From assembly GCA_913055645.1 (NCBI GenBank), contig CAJXLC010000020.1, positions 1 through 39,491 on the forward strand: a stretch of 39,491 nt of DNA, read 5' to 3'. This stretch comes from an uncultured Pseudomonadota bacterium. Its GTDB lineage: Bacteria; Pseudomonadota; Zetaproteobacteria; Mariprofundales; Mariprofundaceae. Positions within the stretch are counted from its first letter, which is position 1. Every line of letters begins with the position of its first letter. The position numbers were made by a program, and so were the translations under genes. Positions 17,556 through 25,853 of the stretch are shown in pieces. The notes beneath the pieces were generated by a model. The model ran no database searches, was not told the origin of the DNA, and saw only the letters and a list, made by a program, of their open reading frames with translations.

Positions 17556-18265
17556 AGTTATCAGTCATTATTCCAGCCTATAACGAAGCCGAACGTCTTC
17601 CAAACACCCTAAAAGATGCTTATGCATGGTTAAACGAGCATCTAACCCATGATTTTGAAATACTTGTGGTGGATGATGGCAGCAGTGATGACACTTGCAA
17701 AAGTGTGCGTCAGTTCATGGATGATATGCCTGAATTAACCCTTATCGAACAACCTCAAAACAAAGGCAAAGGCGCAGCCGTACGTCGTGGCATGTTAGCG
17801 GCAACAGGTGAGGTTCACGTCTTTATGGATGCCGACCATTCCACCCATATCCGTGAAGTTAAAAGGGTATTTACAAGCTTGAAAACCCACCCGCAATGCG
17901 AAGTCATTATTGCATCACGCCAACATCCCGATTCTGATATAAGCCAGCATCAATCATGGTTGCGCGAACATATGGGCAAGAGCTTCAACCTACTTATGCG
18001 CCTTGCCACAGGCATTGATATGCCCGATACCCAATGCGGCTTCAAGGCATTTACTGCCAAAGCCTCACAACAAATTTTTTCAGAGCAAAAGCTTGATGGG
18101 TTCAGTTTTGATGTGGAAGTATTGTTTCTTGCCGCACGCATGAACTACCAAGTATCCGAAATTCCCGTTGAATGGATTAACGAACCCAATTCCAAAGTTC
18201 GCATGCTTATTGACCCACTCAAAATGTTTATCGACATTCTAAAAATCCGTCGTTTACATCGATAA
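17552..18265 (+). CDS. GT2 polyprenyl/dolichyl-phosphate glycosyltransferase (DPM1/ALG5-like)
   Basis: This enzyme should move a hexose from a nucleotide sugar to undecaprenyl phosphate at the cytoplasmic face. The 237-residue product is a bare GT-A domain: SVIIPAYNEAERLP at the N-terminus, nucleotide-binding VVDDGSSDDT near 45, NKGKGAAVRRGM near 75, the metal-binding FMDADHSTH near 92, and DTQCGFKAF with FSFDVEVLFLA near 155-195, all typical of the ALG5/DPM1 group. It lacks the C-terminal membrane helices of GtrB and ArnC, so it is probably peripheral. It overlaps the ArnT-like gene by four bases, a common donor/transferase pairing. Confidence 0.87.
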   Translation: MKLSVIIPAYNEAERLPNTLKDAYAWLNEHLTHDFEILVVDDGSSDDTCKSVRQFMDDMPELTLIEQPQNKGKGAAVRRGMLAATGEVHVFMDADHSTHIREVKRVFTSLKTHPQCEVIIASRQHPDSDISQHQSWLREHMGKSFNLLMRLATGIDMPDTQCGFKAFTAKASQQIFSEQKLDGFSFDVEVLFLAARMNYQVSEIPVEWINEPNSKVRMLIDPLKMFIDILKIRRLHR

Positions 18266-18355
18266 TCACCCTACACCCATCAAGTCGACTTTTATTGATT
18301 GGTGATTTATTGCTTCTAAAAAACTTACCTGCAATAATTATAAAATTACAATTTA

Positions 18356-18492
18356 CTAGGGAAGTGCTGATTAACGCCTTTTGACACCATTTGTCATCTT
18401 GAGCGAAGTCGAAAGATATTTGTTTTCAATGTGTTGTGAGATAGACATCTCCGCTTTGGTCGAGATGACACCTTTAATCAGCGCTTCCCTAG
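18356..18492. mobile_element. 137-bp MITE-like element with 19-bp terminal inverted repeats
   Basis: The ends CTAGGGAAGTGCTGATTAA and TTAATCAGCGCTTCCCTAG are inverted copies with one mismatch in 19. Inside, 18392-18470 is itself an imperfect palindrome of the widely scattered type beginning TGTCATCTTGAGCGAAGTC and ending GGTCGAGATGACA. No open reading frame is present. The form fits a non-autonomous element moved by a transposase elsewhere. The outermost CTAG may be part of the repeat or a target duplication. It fills most of the gap between the GT2 gene and the Hsp15-like gene. Confidence 0.75.
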
Positions 18493-18530
18493 ATAGACCT
18501 ATAAAAAGTTAAATTTCTTGCACAGTATCG

Positions 18531-18929
18531 CTATTTGCGTTGAAAACGAATAATCTGCCGTCGCGATTTTTTATCAGGGCGTTTGTCAGGTCTAGGCGCA
18601 GAAGCTGCCAATAATTTCCGTTGTTTGTTAAGTTTTTCACGCGCTTGTATGCTCTGCTCGCTTTCTTGATAGAGGGCTTGGGCAATCGTTGCCGAACCGC
18701 GTTTTTCTGCCAAGCCAAGTACGGTAATGATATAAACATCCAAGCCACGTTTGATTTGTAACACATCCCCAATTTGTAACGTTTTAGCAGGTTTGGTGCG
18801 TATGCCATTAAGTTCCACATGACCGCCTTTCACCGCTTCACTGGCAAGCCCTCGGGTTTTAAAAAAACGTGCTGCCCATAACCATTTATCGACACGAACA
18901 CTCATATTCCCTTCGGACTTCATTACCAT
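18531..18929 (-). CDS. hslR: S4-domain RNA-binding heat-shock protein 15-like
   Basis: Hsp15 binds 50S subunits carrying a stranded nascent chain and helps to recycle them. The product (132 residues from the first ATG) begins its S4 domain with VRVDKWLWAARFFKTRGLASEAVKGG, closely matching Hsp15, and has the basic tail RPDKRPDKKSRRQIIRF, also like Hsp15. Three ATGs are possible: 18929 (three bases after GAGGT), 18923 (best spacing from that site) and 18905 (behind GAAGGG). Comparison with Hsp15, which has about ten residues before VRLDKW, favours 18923. It begins one base after the hrpA stop, so it is probably the second gene of the hrpA transcript. Confidence 0.9.
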   Translation of the reverse strand: MVMKSEGNMSVRVDKWLWAARFFKTRGLASEAVKGGHVELNGIRTKPAKTLQIGDVLQIKRGLDVYIITVLGLAEKRGSATIAQALYQESEQSIQAREKLNKQRKLLAASAPRPDKRPDKKSRRQIIRFQRK

Positions 18930-18930
18930 C

Positions 18931-21900
18931 TTACCTCAATGCCTGCCATCGTTTTTCCAATCTTTTCACCGAAACAGGCACACTGGTTTTTAATTCTTGC
19001 GCAAATAACGAAACACGCAATTCCTCAATCATCCAGCGAAATTCGTTTAAATCATGATCCACAGCATGTTTATCCTGCAAAAGCGCACGGCGTTGCTGAT
19101 ATTGCTGCCAGAACACATCAATTTGCTCCGCCATTTGTTTGTCTTTATTCAAATCCCGTGCTGATTTCTCGACACGAATCGTCGCAGCATCCAAAAAGCG
19201 CGACACATGTCTTAACCATGCAGTGGGTGTGGCAGCTACAAAACCATCATGCACCAATACAGCACTCTGCTGCTTTACATCCTCCAGCATCGCTGCCTTT
19301 TGAGGTGCAACACTGGCAGTAATCGCCGCGGTTAATCGTGCATGAGCTTGCAATGCTTCATCGACCATTTTTATGATACGTTGCCCTTCTTGAACTAGAC
19401 TTGCCCTGCCCTTTTCCAAACACTGTGTAAAAGCATCGTTGTTGCGCGGCAATTGCTGTGTCGGGATATGGGATAAGAAAACCGTTTCAAATATTTTTTC
19501 AATCACATCTTTGCGTAACCGTTCAGGCTCACCCATCAATGCGGCGAACATCATCATCGACTTCATTTTTTTCATTTGCTGATCAAGCATGTTAACCTGT
19601 TGATACATCGCCAACATACATAATCGGCGCAAACCACCACGCATCGCAACATCGGCTTTATCACGGCTATCAAACATCACAATCGCCACACTATCCTGTG
19701 TATCCACCAAAGCAGGAAATAGCTGTAAATTTAAACCCTGTGATTTTTTTGTTACCAACTCTGGCAGCTCATCAAAATCCCAAGATTTGATTGATTGGCG
19801 CTCCAAGGGATGCCCCGCTGTCTCTTGCACGAACCCTTTTGAAAATTTGCGCTGAAGTTCATATAGATTACCACTTTCAGCGATTTTCTTCTTGCGCGAA
19901 TCCAACACACGAAAGTTCATCAATAAATGTTTTGGTAGCTTCTCCAAACCCCATTCATCCAATGGCACATGCACACCAGTCATACGCTCAAGTTCTTTTG
20001 AAAATGCAGGTAATAATGCGCCTTTACCCATATCCATTGCTGACATGGCAGCCTCTGCAAACTGTGGTGCAGGCACAAAACTACGGCGCAATGTTTTCGG
20101 CAAGCTCTTAATCAACAAGGCGAGCTTCTCTTGTAGCATGCCCGGCACCAACCATTCAAATCTTTCCGCTTCCAATGCACCCAACATAGCTTGCGGCACA
20201 AGCAAGGTGATGCCATCAGCATGATGCGATGGATCAAAATGATATTCATAGCGCAAACGCTGCGCACCAACTTGAATGCCATCAGGAAAATCCGAGGCTG
20301 CAATGCCTGTATCTTGTTTTGCCAATAAAATCGCTTTGCTCAAAAACAACAGTTTGGGGTGTTTGTTTTCTTCTTGTTTGCGCCATTGCTCAAACAATTT
20401 TCCGCTGTGTACATGTTCGGGAATCAATGTATCAAAAAAATCAAAAATCACCTGCTCTTCTGCCAATACATCACGCCGACGTGATTTGGCTTCTAGCTTT
20501 TCCAATTCATTGATTAACTGCTTGTTGTGCTGGGCATATTTCCCATGTGTCCGATATTCACCCAATACCAAAGCATGTCGAATAAACAGTTCCCGCGATA
20601 ATACCGCATCAATCGCCCCATAATTTATAATACGTTTCGCCACTACGGATAAACCAAACAAATTCACCCGTTCATAAGCCAATACTTGCGCACGTTTGGA
20701 TGACCAATGAGGTTCAGAATATTCACGTTTAATCAAATGCGGAGCCAATGTTTCTAGCCACGCGGGATTAATTGGCGCAAGCGTGCGTGCATAAAGTTTA
20801 CTTGTTTCCACCAAATCAGCTGCCATCAACCATTTGGGTGGTTTTTTATACAAAGCAGAGCCAGGGAACAATGATAACTTTAAATTTCGTGCGCCAAGGT
20901 AGTTTTTCGCCTCATCCTGCACTGCAATATGCCCAAGCAAACCTGCTAACAAACCACGATGCACCTCATCGGCTGTGGCAGGCTGTTGATTCGGACGCAA
21001 TTTAAGCTCACGCACAATGCCCAAGAGTTGCCCATGCAAATCATGCCACTCACGCAAACGAACATAGGATAAAAAATGTTTCACACACAATTTCCGCAAC
21101 TGATTTTTGGAATGATGCTTGGCTTGTTCATGATACCATTCCCATAGCTTTAACCAACTCATAAAATCTGATGTTTCATCGGTAAACACGCGGTGTTTTT
21201 CATCAGCTTTCTGCTGTACATCCATCGGTCTTGAACGTGGGTCTTGCACCGACAATGCCGCAGCAATAATCAACACTTCATGCAGTGAGTGTTCTTTATG
21301 GGCCTGCAATAACATGCGTCCCAAACGTGGATCAATGGGTAAGCGCGCCAGTTTTCTACCCATCGCAGTAAGTTTTCGTGATTCATCCACCGCCTGCAAC
21401 TCATGCAACAAACGATAACCATCGGAAATAGAGCGCGAATCTGGCGGATTCATAAAAGGGAACTTCGTCACATCACCCAACCCCAAACTCGCCATTTGCA
21501 AAATCACACTGGCAAGGTTGGTTCTTAAAATCTCTGGCGCTGTTTGCTCACTGCGTTGGCTAAAACTTTGTTCATCATAAAGGCGAATGCACACACCCGC
21601 CGCGATACGTCCACAGCGCCCAGAGCGTTGATTCGCACTGGCTTGAGAAATGGGTTCGACGGGTAATCGCTGTACTTTGGTGCGCGGGCTATAGCGAGAA
21701 ATACGTGCTAGCCCTGTATCAATCACAAAACGAATGCCTGGCACCGTCAATGATGTTTCTGCCACATTGGTTGCCAAGACAATGCGTCGCCCACGGTGAT
21801 TTTGAAATACCTTATCCTGCTCTCCTGCTGAAAGTCTTGAAAACAACGGGATAACTTCGGTGTTTTTCATCGCATGCTGTGCAAGGGCATGGCTGACCTC

Positions 21901-22821
21901 ACGAATTTCCCGCTCACCGGGCAAGAATACCAACACATCTCCCAACGCATCCATGCGTTCCACTTCATCCACCCCCGCAACAATCGCTGATGGTAAGTTA
22001 TTATCCAGCGCATCTTCATCACCTGCAATGGGGTGATATAATATCTCTACAGGGTAACTGCGCCCAGATACCTCAATCACAGGTGCATCATTGAAAAAAT
22101 TGGAAAAATGCGCTGTGTTAATCGTTGCAGAGGTGACAATCACTTTCAAATCAGGACGTTTTGGCAAGAGCTGTTTGAGATAACCCAATAAAAAATCAAT
22201 ATTGAGACTACGCTCATGTGCCTCATCAATAATAATAGTGTCATAGTGTTCAAGCCGCGCATCACCTTGAATCTCTGCCAACAAAATACCATCGGTCATC
22301 AGTTTGATATAACCATCTTTTTTACTGTGATCAGAAAAGCGAACTTTATAACCAACATGTTCACCAACTTTGCTTTTCAGCTCTTGGGCAATACGTGTCG
22401 CGACACTTCTTGCGGCAATTCTTCGTGGCTGGGTATGCCCAATCAGACCAGCAATGCCCCGCCCAAGCTCCAAACAAATTTTAGGGATTTGCGTGGTTTT
22501 ACCTGAGCCAGTTTCACCCGCCACAATCACGACTTGATTTGATGCAATGGCTTGTGAAATTTCTTGCCGCTTGGCAGATATAGGTAACGCTTCAGGATAT
22601 ACAAGTTTGGGAACTCGCGCTTTACGTTGTAAATATTGCGCCGATGAATGTTGAATGCGTTTAGCAATCTCCGACAGACTTTTATCAATAGGCTTCCCCT
22701 GCCTTAATCTATGTGACAAACCATGTAAACGCTTGGATAACAGTCGACGCTCGAACAACATACATGTTGCAAGTTCAGCAAAGAGTTCTTTGATATGTTT
22801 TTGATTTGAAACGCTAGACAC
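18931..22821 (-). CDS. hrpA: ATP-dependent RNA helicase HrpA (DEAH box)
   Basis: HrpA is a cytoplasmic DEAH/RHA helicase, linked in E. coli to mRNA processing and rescue of stalled ribosomes. At 1296 residues it equals the E. coli protein (1300). Motif I is GETGSGKTTQ near residue 100, the DEAH box is in IIIDEAHERS near 200, motif III SAT near 230, and motif VI is QRSGRCGR near 395; the helicase-associated and OB-fold regions and the long DUF3418 C-terminal domain follow. Start is a GTG (SSVSNQKHIKELF) with no ribosome-binding site; a promoter candidate places the transcript start only a few bases before it. Hsp15-like gene follows at once, giving a ribosome-related pair. Confidence 0.95.
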   Translation of the reverse strand: MSSVSNQKHIKELFAELATCMLFERRLLSKRLHGLSHRLRQGKPIDKSLSEIAKRIQHSSAQYLQRKARVPKLVYPEALPISAKRQEISQAIASNQVVIVAGETGSGKTTQIPKICLELGRGIAGLIGHTQPRRIAARSVATRIAQELKSKVGEHVGYKVRFSDHSKKDGYIKLMTDGILLAEIQGDARLEHYDTIIIDEAHERSLNIDFLLGYLKQLLPKRPDLKVIVTSATINTAHFSNFFNDAPVIEVSGRSYPVEILYHPIAGDEDALDNNLPSAIVAGVDEVERMDALGDVLVFLPGEREIREVSHALAQHAMKNTEVIPLFSRLSAGEQDKVFQNHRGRRIVLATNVAETSLTVPGIRFVIDTGLARISRYSPRTKVQRLPVEPISQASANQRSGRCGRIAAGVCIRLYDEQSFSQRSEQTAPEILRTNLASVILQMASLGLGDVTKFPFMNPPDSRSISDGYRLLHELQAVDESRKLTAMGRKLARLPIDPRLGRMLLQAHKEHSLHEVLIIAAALSVQDPRSRPMDVQQKADEKHRVFTDETSDFMSWLKLWEWYHEQAKHHSKNQLRKLCVKHFLSYVRLREWHDLHGQLLGIVRELKLRPNQQPATADEVHRGLLAGLLGHIAVQDEAKNYLGARNLKLSLFPGSALYKKPPKWLMAADLVETSKLYARTLAPINPAWLETLAPHLIKREYSEPHWSSKRAQVLAYERVNLFGLSVVAKRIINYGAIDAVLSRELFIRHALVLGEYRTHGKYAQHNKQLINELEKLEAKSRRRDVLAEEQVIFDFFDTLIPEHVHSGKLFEQWRKQEENKHPKLLFLSKAILLAKQDTGIAASDFPDGIQVGAQRLRYEYHFDPSHHADGITLLVPQAMLGALEAERFEWLVPGMLQEKLALLIKSLPKTLRRSFVPAPQFAEAAMSAMDMGKGALLPAFSKELERMTGVHVPLDEWGLEKLPKHLLMNFRVLDSRKKKIAESGNLYELQRKFSKGFVQETAGHPLERQSIKSWDFDELPELVTKKSQGLNLQLFPALVDTQDSVAIVMFDSRDKADVAMRGGLRRLCMLAMYQQVNMLDQQMKKMKSMMMFAALMGEPERLRKDVIEKIFETVFLSHIPTQQLPRNNDAFTQCLEKGRASLVQEGQRIIKMVDEALQAHARLTAAITASVAPQKAAMLEDVKQQSAVLVHDGFVAATPTAWLRHVSRFLDAATIRVEKSARDLNKDKQMAEQIDVFWQQYQQRRALLQDKHAVDHDLNEFRWMIEELRVSLFAQELKTSVPVSVKRLEKRWQALR

Positions 22822-22832
22822 CCGCGCACTCT

Positions 22833-22862
22833 ATTTTAGACTGCTCATGAGTACAGGCTCAA
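22833..22862 (-). promoter_or_regulatory. Sigma-70 promoter candidate for hrpA
   Basis: On the minus strand TTGAGC (four of six) and TAAAAT (five of six) are spaced by 18 bases. The predicted start, near 22826, would leave only about five bases before the GTG of hrpA, so the message would be almost leaderless. The lack of a Shine-Dalgarno sequence agrees. Confidence 0.35.
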
Positions 22863-22968
22863 ATTCATATGCGTATTCAAATGATATCTATCATATTTAG
22901 GCTATTGCTTTCATATATGTGTTATGCCCTAGCAAGTAACAATACTGTTTTTTATAAAAAAATAGCGT

Positions 22969-22974
22969 TATATT
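22969..22974 (+). promoter_or_regulatory. -10-like box directly before mlaF
   Basis: TATATT lies six bases ahead of the mlaF ATG, which has CCCGCC instead of a ribosome-binding site. A -10 element there would start transcription at or next to the ATG. The -35 region is poor (TGTTTT at 17 bases), so this is a suggestion only. Confidence 0.3.
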
Positions 22975-22980
22975 CCCGCC

Positions 22981-23787
22981 ATGATACACACGGAACAATT
23001 AAGCCGTCATTTTGATGATGTTATCGCTTTAAATAACACCGATATTCATATCAAAGCGCAACAAACAACCGTCATTATGGGTGGTTCAGGCTCTGGCAAA
23101 ACAACCTTATTGCGTTTGTTGGCAGGTTTGGAATGCCCAACATCAGGGCATATTTGGTATGGCGACGATGATTTAAATGGCATGAGCCAAAAACGTCTTT
23201 ATCAATTACGCGCTCGTATGGGCATGCTTTTCCAATATTCTGCACTGCTTAACTCGTTAAATGTGTACGATAATGTTGCCTTTCCTTTGGTTGAACACAC
23301 AAAATTGGACAACTCCGTGATTCACACCATGGTCACCATGAAACTTGAACAGGTTGGTCTGCGCGGCTTTGAAAATCTCATGCCATCACAACTCTCCGGT
23401 GGCATGGCAAAACGTGTTGCATTTGCCCGTGCATTAGCAATGGATCCAGAAGTTGTATTTTTTGATGAGCCAACATCAGGATTGGATCCTATTTCAGCAG
23501 GTGTAATAGCATCACTTATTGGCAATATCACCAAACACACAAAAATGACCTCCATTGTCGTCACCCATGATGTTCATGCAGGGCTTGAGATTGCTGACCA
23601 TGTTATTTTATTATGGCAGGGTAAAGTAATTGCAGAAGGGACATCTGATGTTATTCGCAACTGTGATGATGCGCGTGTTCAACAGTTTATTGAAGGACGT
23701 CCCGATGGTCCTATCCCATTCTCACGTAGCGAAACATCTTATATTGAAGATCTTTTGCATAAACCTGGCACAGTGAGGATATCGTGA
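22981..23787 (+). CDS. mlaF: Phospholipid ABC transporter ATP-binding protein MlaF
   Basis: MlaF drives the inner-membrane MlaFEDB complex that exchanges phospholipids with the periplasmic carrier MlaC. The 268-residue product has Walker A GGSGSGKT (34-41), signature LSGGM (138-142), Walker B VVFFDE (158-163), D-loop SGLDP and switch His196 in VVTHD. The LSGGMAKRVAFARAL form, with MAKR, is typical of the Mla/Mkl group rather than of import ABC proteins. It is first in mlaF-mlaE-mlaD-mlaC and its TGA overlaps the mlaE GTG. The usual fifth subunit, the STAS protein MlaB, is not encoded nearby. Confidence 0.95.
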   Translation: MIHTEQLSRHFDDVIALNNTDIHIKAQQTTVIMGGSGSGKTTLLRLLAGLECPTSGHIWYGDDDLNGMSQKRLYQLRARMGMLFQYSALLNSLNVYDNVAFPLVEHTKLDNSVIHTMVTMKLEQVGLRGFENLMPSQLSGGMAKRVAFARALAMDPEVVFFDEPTSGLDPISAGVIASLIGNITKHTKMTSIVVTHDVHAGLEIADHVILLWQGKVIAEGTSDVIRNCDDARVQQFIEGRPDGPIPFSRSETSYIEDLLHKPGTVRIS

Positions 23788-24584
23788 ACAAAACCAATAC
23801 CTCACAAAACACCTTTATTATCTTTTTTGGCTACTTGGGTCGCTGTTTTTTACGTGCCATTGAAAGCATAGGCGATGCAGCAGTATTAAGTGCAACATCA
23901 TTGGCGCACCTATTTCACAGACCATGGCAAGGCAAACATATTGTTTTACAGCTCTATGCATTAGGCGTTGGTTCATTTGTTATTATTGCTATTACGGGTG
24001 CTTTTACAGGTATGGTTTTGGCTCTTCAGGGTTATTATACCTTGGCAAAATTTGGCTCCGAGTCGCTACTTGGGTCTGGTGTGGCATTGTCAATTATTCG
24101 TGAGTTAGGTCCTGTATTGGGTGCTTTTATGATGGTGGGTCGTGCAGGCTCAAGCATCACAGCTGAGATTGGCATTATGCGTGTGACAGAGCAGTTAGAC
24201 GCTTTACAAATGATGGCAGTCAACCCCAAGGCTAGGGTCATCTTACCTCGTATTATTGCTATGATTATCGCACTGCCTTTATTGGTTTCAATGTTTGATA
24301 TGATTGGGCTAGGCGCAGGGTATATTGTTGGTGTTGAGCTATTGGGTGTGAATGGTGGTGCCTTTGTGGGTGAAATGATTGCCAAGGTTACACCTATGGA
24401 TTTATATGCAGGCTGGGTAAAAGCACTCGGTTTTGGCATACTCATCGGCATTATTTGCACATACATGGGCTATCGCGCAACCCCCACAACAGAGGGTGTC
24501 GCGAAAGCCACAACACAAGCAGTGGTCGCAGGATCAGTCGGGGTACTTGTACTCGATTATATCCTGACATCATTTTTTCTGTAA
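23784..24584 (+). CDS. mlaE: Phospholipid ABC transporter permease MlaE
   Basis: MlaE is the membrane-spanning subunit of the Mla phospholipid transporter. The 266-residue product has an amphipathic N-terminal helix, then five hydrophobic helices, and family motifs GAFTGMVLALQGYYTLAKFG near 72-90, ELGPVLGAFMMVGRAGSSI around 110-130, and the conserved AEIGIMRVTEQLDALQMMAVNP. The start is a GTG whose first bases overlap the mlaF stop (GTGA), and length is standard (E. coli 260). The next gene, mlaD, follows after 99 bases that hold a small AT-rich hairpin. Confidence 0.94.
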   Translation: MNKTNTSQNTFIIFFGYLGRCFLRAIESIGDAAVLSATSLAHLFHRPWQGKHIVLQLYALGVGSFVIIAITGAFTGMVLALQGYYTLAKFGSESLLGSGVALSIIRELGPVLGAFMMVGRAGSSITAEIGIMRVTEQLDALQMMAVNPKARVILPRIIAMIIALPLLVSMFDMIGLGAGYIVGVELLGVNGGAFVGEMIAKVTPMDLYAGWVKALGFGILIGIICTYMGYRATPTTEGVAKATTQAVVAGSVGVLVLDYILTSFFL

Positions 24585-24620
24585 CCGAGACTTGAGTCAC
24601 ATTGCAATGAACCTGCAATG

Positions 24621-24660
24621 AAATAACAAAGTGTGGCATTCATACATTATTTTGTTATTT
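24621..24660. other. AT-rich hairpin between mlaE and mlaD
   Basis: AAATAACAAA and TTTGTTATTT are perfect ten-base inverted arms around a 20-base loop, within the 99-base gap. The stem has one G or C pair in five or so, so it is weak, and it could tune the mlaFE to mlaDC ratio or mark a regulator site. Two direct copies of TGCAATGA lie just before it (24603-24621). Confidence 0.4.
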
Positions 24661-24683
24661 AATCACTAAAAGAGAGGAACAAT

Positions 24684-25133
24684 ATGCAATCCTATCGCAA
24701 AACTGAAATTACTGTGGGCGTCTTTGTATTCCTTGGCATCATGGCTATGGCTTGGATGGCTATTAAGTTAGGACAAGTGGGCGGCTTAGGCTCATCGGGT
24801 TATCATGTATCAGCAACGTTTGAAGATGCAGGTGGTTTACGTGCAGGTGCTGATGTAATGTTAGCAGGTGTTTCGATTGGTCGTGTCGCATCAGTACAAT
24901 TAAAAGGACAGGAAGAAGCATTGTTGCAGTTGGAAATTCAACAAGGTGTAAAACTGACTACTGATGCGATTGCAGCGGTACGAACCAAAGGTATTATTGG
25001 CGAACGCTATGTTCGGATTAGCCAAGGTGCGGATGATGAAACTATCGAAGATCATGGCGAAATCGAAGAAACAGAATCTGCTATCAATATCGAAGATTTA
25101 GTCAGTAAGTATATTTTCTCAAGCTCAGAGTAA
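24684..25133 (+). CDS. mlaD: MCE-domain phospholipid-binding protein MlaD
   Basis: MlaD forms a hexameric ring anchored in the inner membrane that passes phospholipids between MlaE and MlaC. The 149-residue product has one N-terminal membrane anchor (TVGVFVFLGIMAMAWMAIKL), then a single MCE domain with GLRAGADVMLAGVSIGRVASV and AAVRTKGIIGERYVRI, and a short acidic tail with the hydrophobic end of the pore helix (NIEDLVSKYIFS). It is shorter than the E. coli protein (183) mainly at the C-terminus. AGAGGAAC precedes the ATG. It lies between mlaE and mlaC, in the usual order. Confidence 0.94.
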   Translation: MQSYRKTEITVGVFVFLGIMAMAWMAIKLGQVGGLGSSGYHVSATFEDAGGLRAGADVMLAGVSIGRVASVQLKGQEEALLQLEIQQGVKLTTDAIAAVRTKGIIGERYVRISQGADDETIEDHGEIEETESAINIEDLVSKYIFSSSE

Positions 25134-25202
25134 TATTTACCCCTCCCTCACGTACATAGGTGTATTAAGCTTTGCAAAGATATTTAGAATAAGGAGTCAG
25201 AT

Positions 25203-25823
25203 ATGAACATCACGATAAAGAGCTTGCTTGCATTTGTACTATTATGGGTTGCAACCCCCGTTTGGGCGGAGGACACAACAGTTGATGGTCCTAAGGTTGT
25301 CGTTGAAACAGCTGTAAACGGCATACTGCATGCATTAGAAAATAGAAAGGATCAAAGCAAACTCACTGAAGAAGATCGCGATGCTATTCGTCAACAGGTT
25401 GAAGGTCGTTTTGATTATCGTGAAATGGCTCGTCGCAGTGTGGGCAGGGCTTGGAACAAACAAATCCCTGAACAACAAGCTGCATTCACTGAAACATTTC
25501 GCCAGTTGTTAGAACGCTCATATGGTAATCGTTTATCCGAATACCATGGTCAAACCGTTGAATTTGATGATACTGAATTCAAAAAGAATAAAGCACGGGT
25601 TAAAACCCATGTTATTGATAGCAATAAAGTTACACCTGTATTTTATCGATTACACCAAAATTCTGGTACATGGCAGGTCTATGATATTAAAATTGAAGGT
25701 GTCAGCTTGGTCGGCACATTCAGAAAAGACTTCAAGGGACCTTTGAAAAAAGATGGCTTTGACGGTCTATTAAAAGCATTGCAAGATAAAGTTGCGCGTT
25801 TAAAAGAAAAGGATGCCAGCTAA
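25203..25823 (+). CDS. mlaC: Periplasmic phospholipid carrier MlaC
   Basis: MlaC shuttles phospholipids across the periplasm between MlaD and the outer-membrane MlaA complex. The 206-residue product has a clear signal peptide (SLLAFVLLWVATPVWAED, cleavage probably after VWA), followed by the MlaC/Ttg2D fold with RFDYREMARRSVGRAWNK and FTETFRQLLERSYGNRLSEY, both signature stretches, and a terminal VSLVGTFRKDFKG. AAGGAG lies in good position before the ATG. The mlaA partner gene is not within this window. The YhdP-like gene follows after 30 bases. Confidence 0.94.
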   Translation: MNITIKSLLAFVLLWVATPVWAEDTTVDGPKVVVETAVNGILHALENRKDQSKLTEEDRDAIRQQVEGRFDYREMARRSVGRAWNKQIPEQQAAFTETFRQLLERSYGNRLSEYHGQTVEFDDTEFKKNKARVKTHVIDSNKVTPVFYRLHQNSGTWQVYDIKIEGVSLVGTFRKDFKGPLKKDGFDGLLKALQDKVARLKEKDAS

Positions 25824-25853
25824 GGTATATTTGTTACACATAAGCAACTTCGC

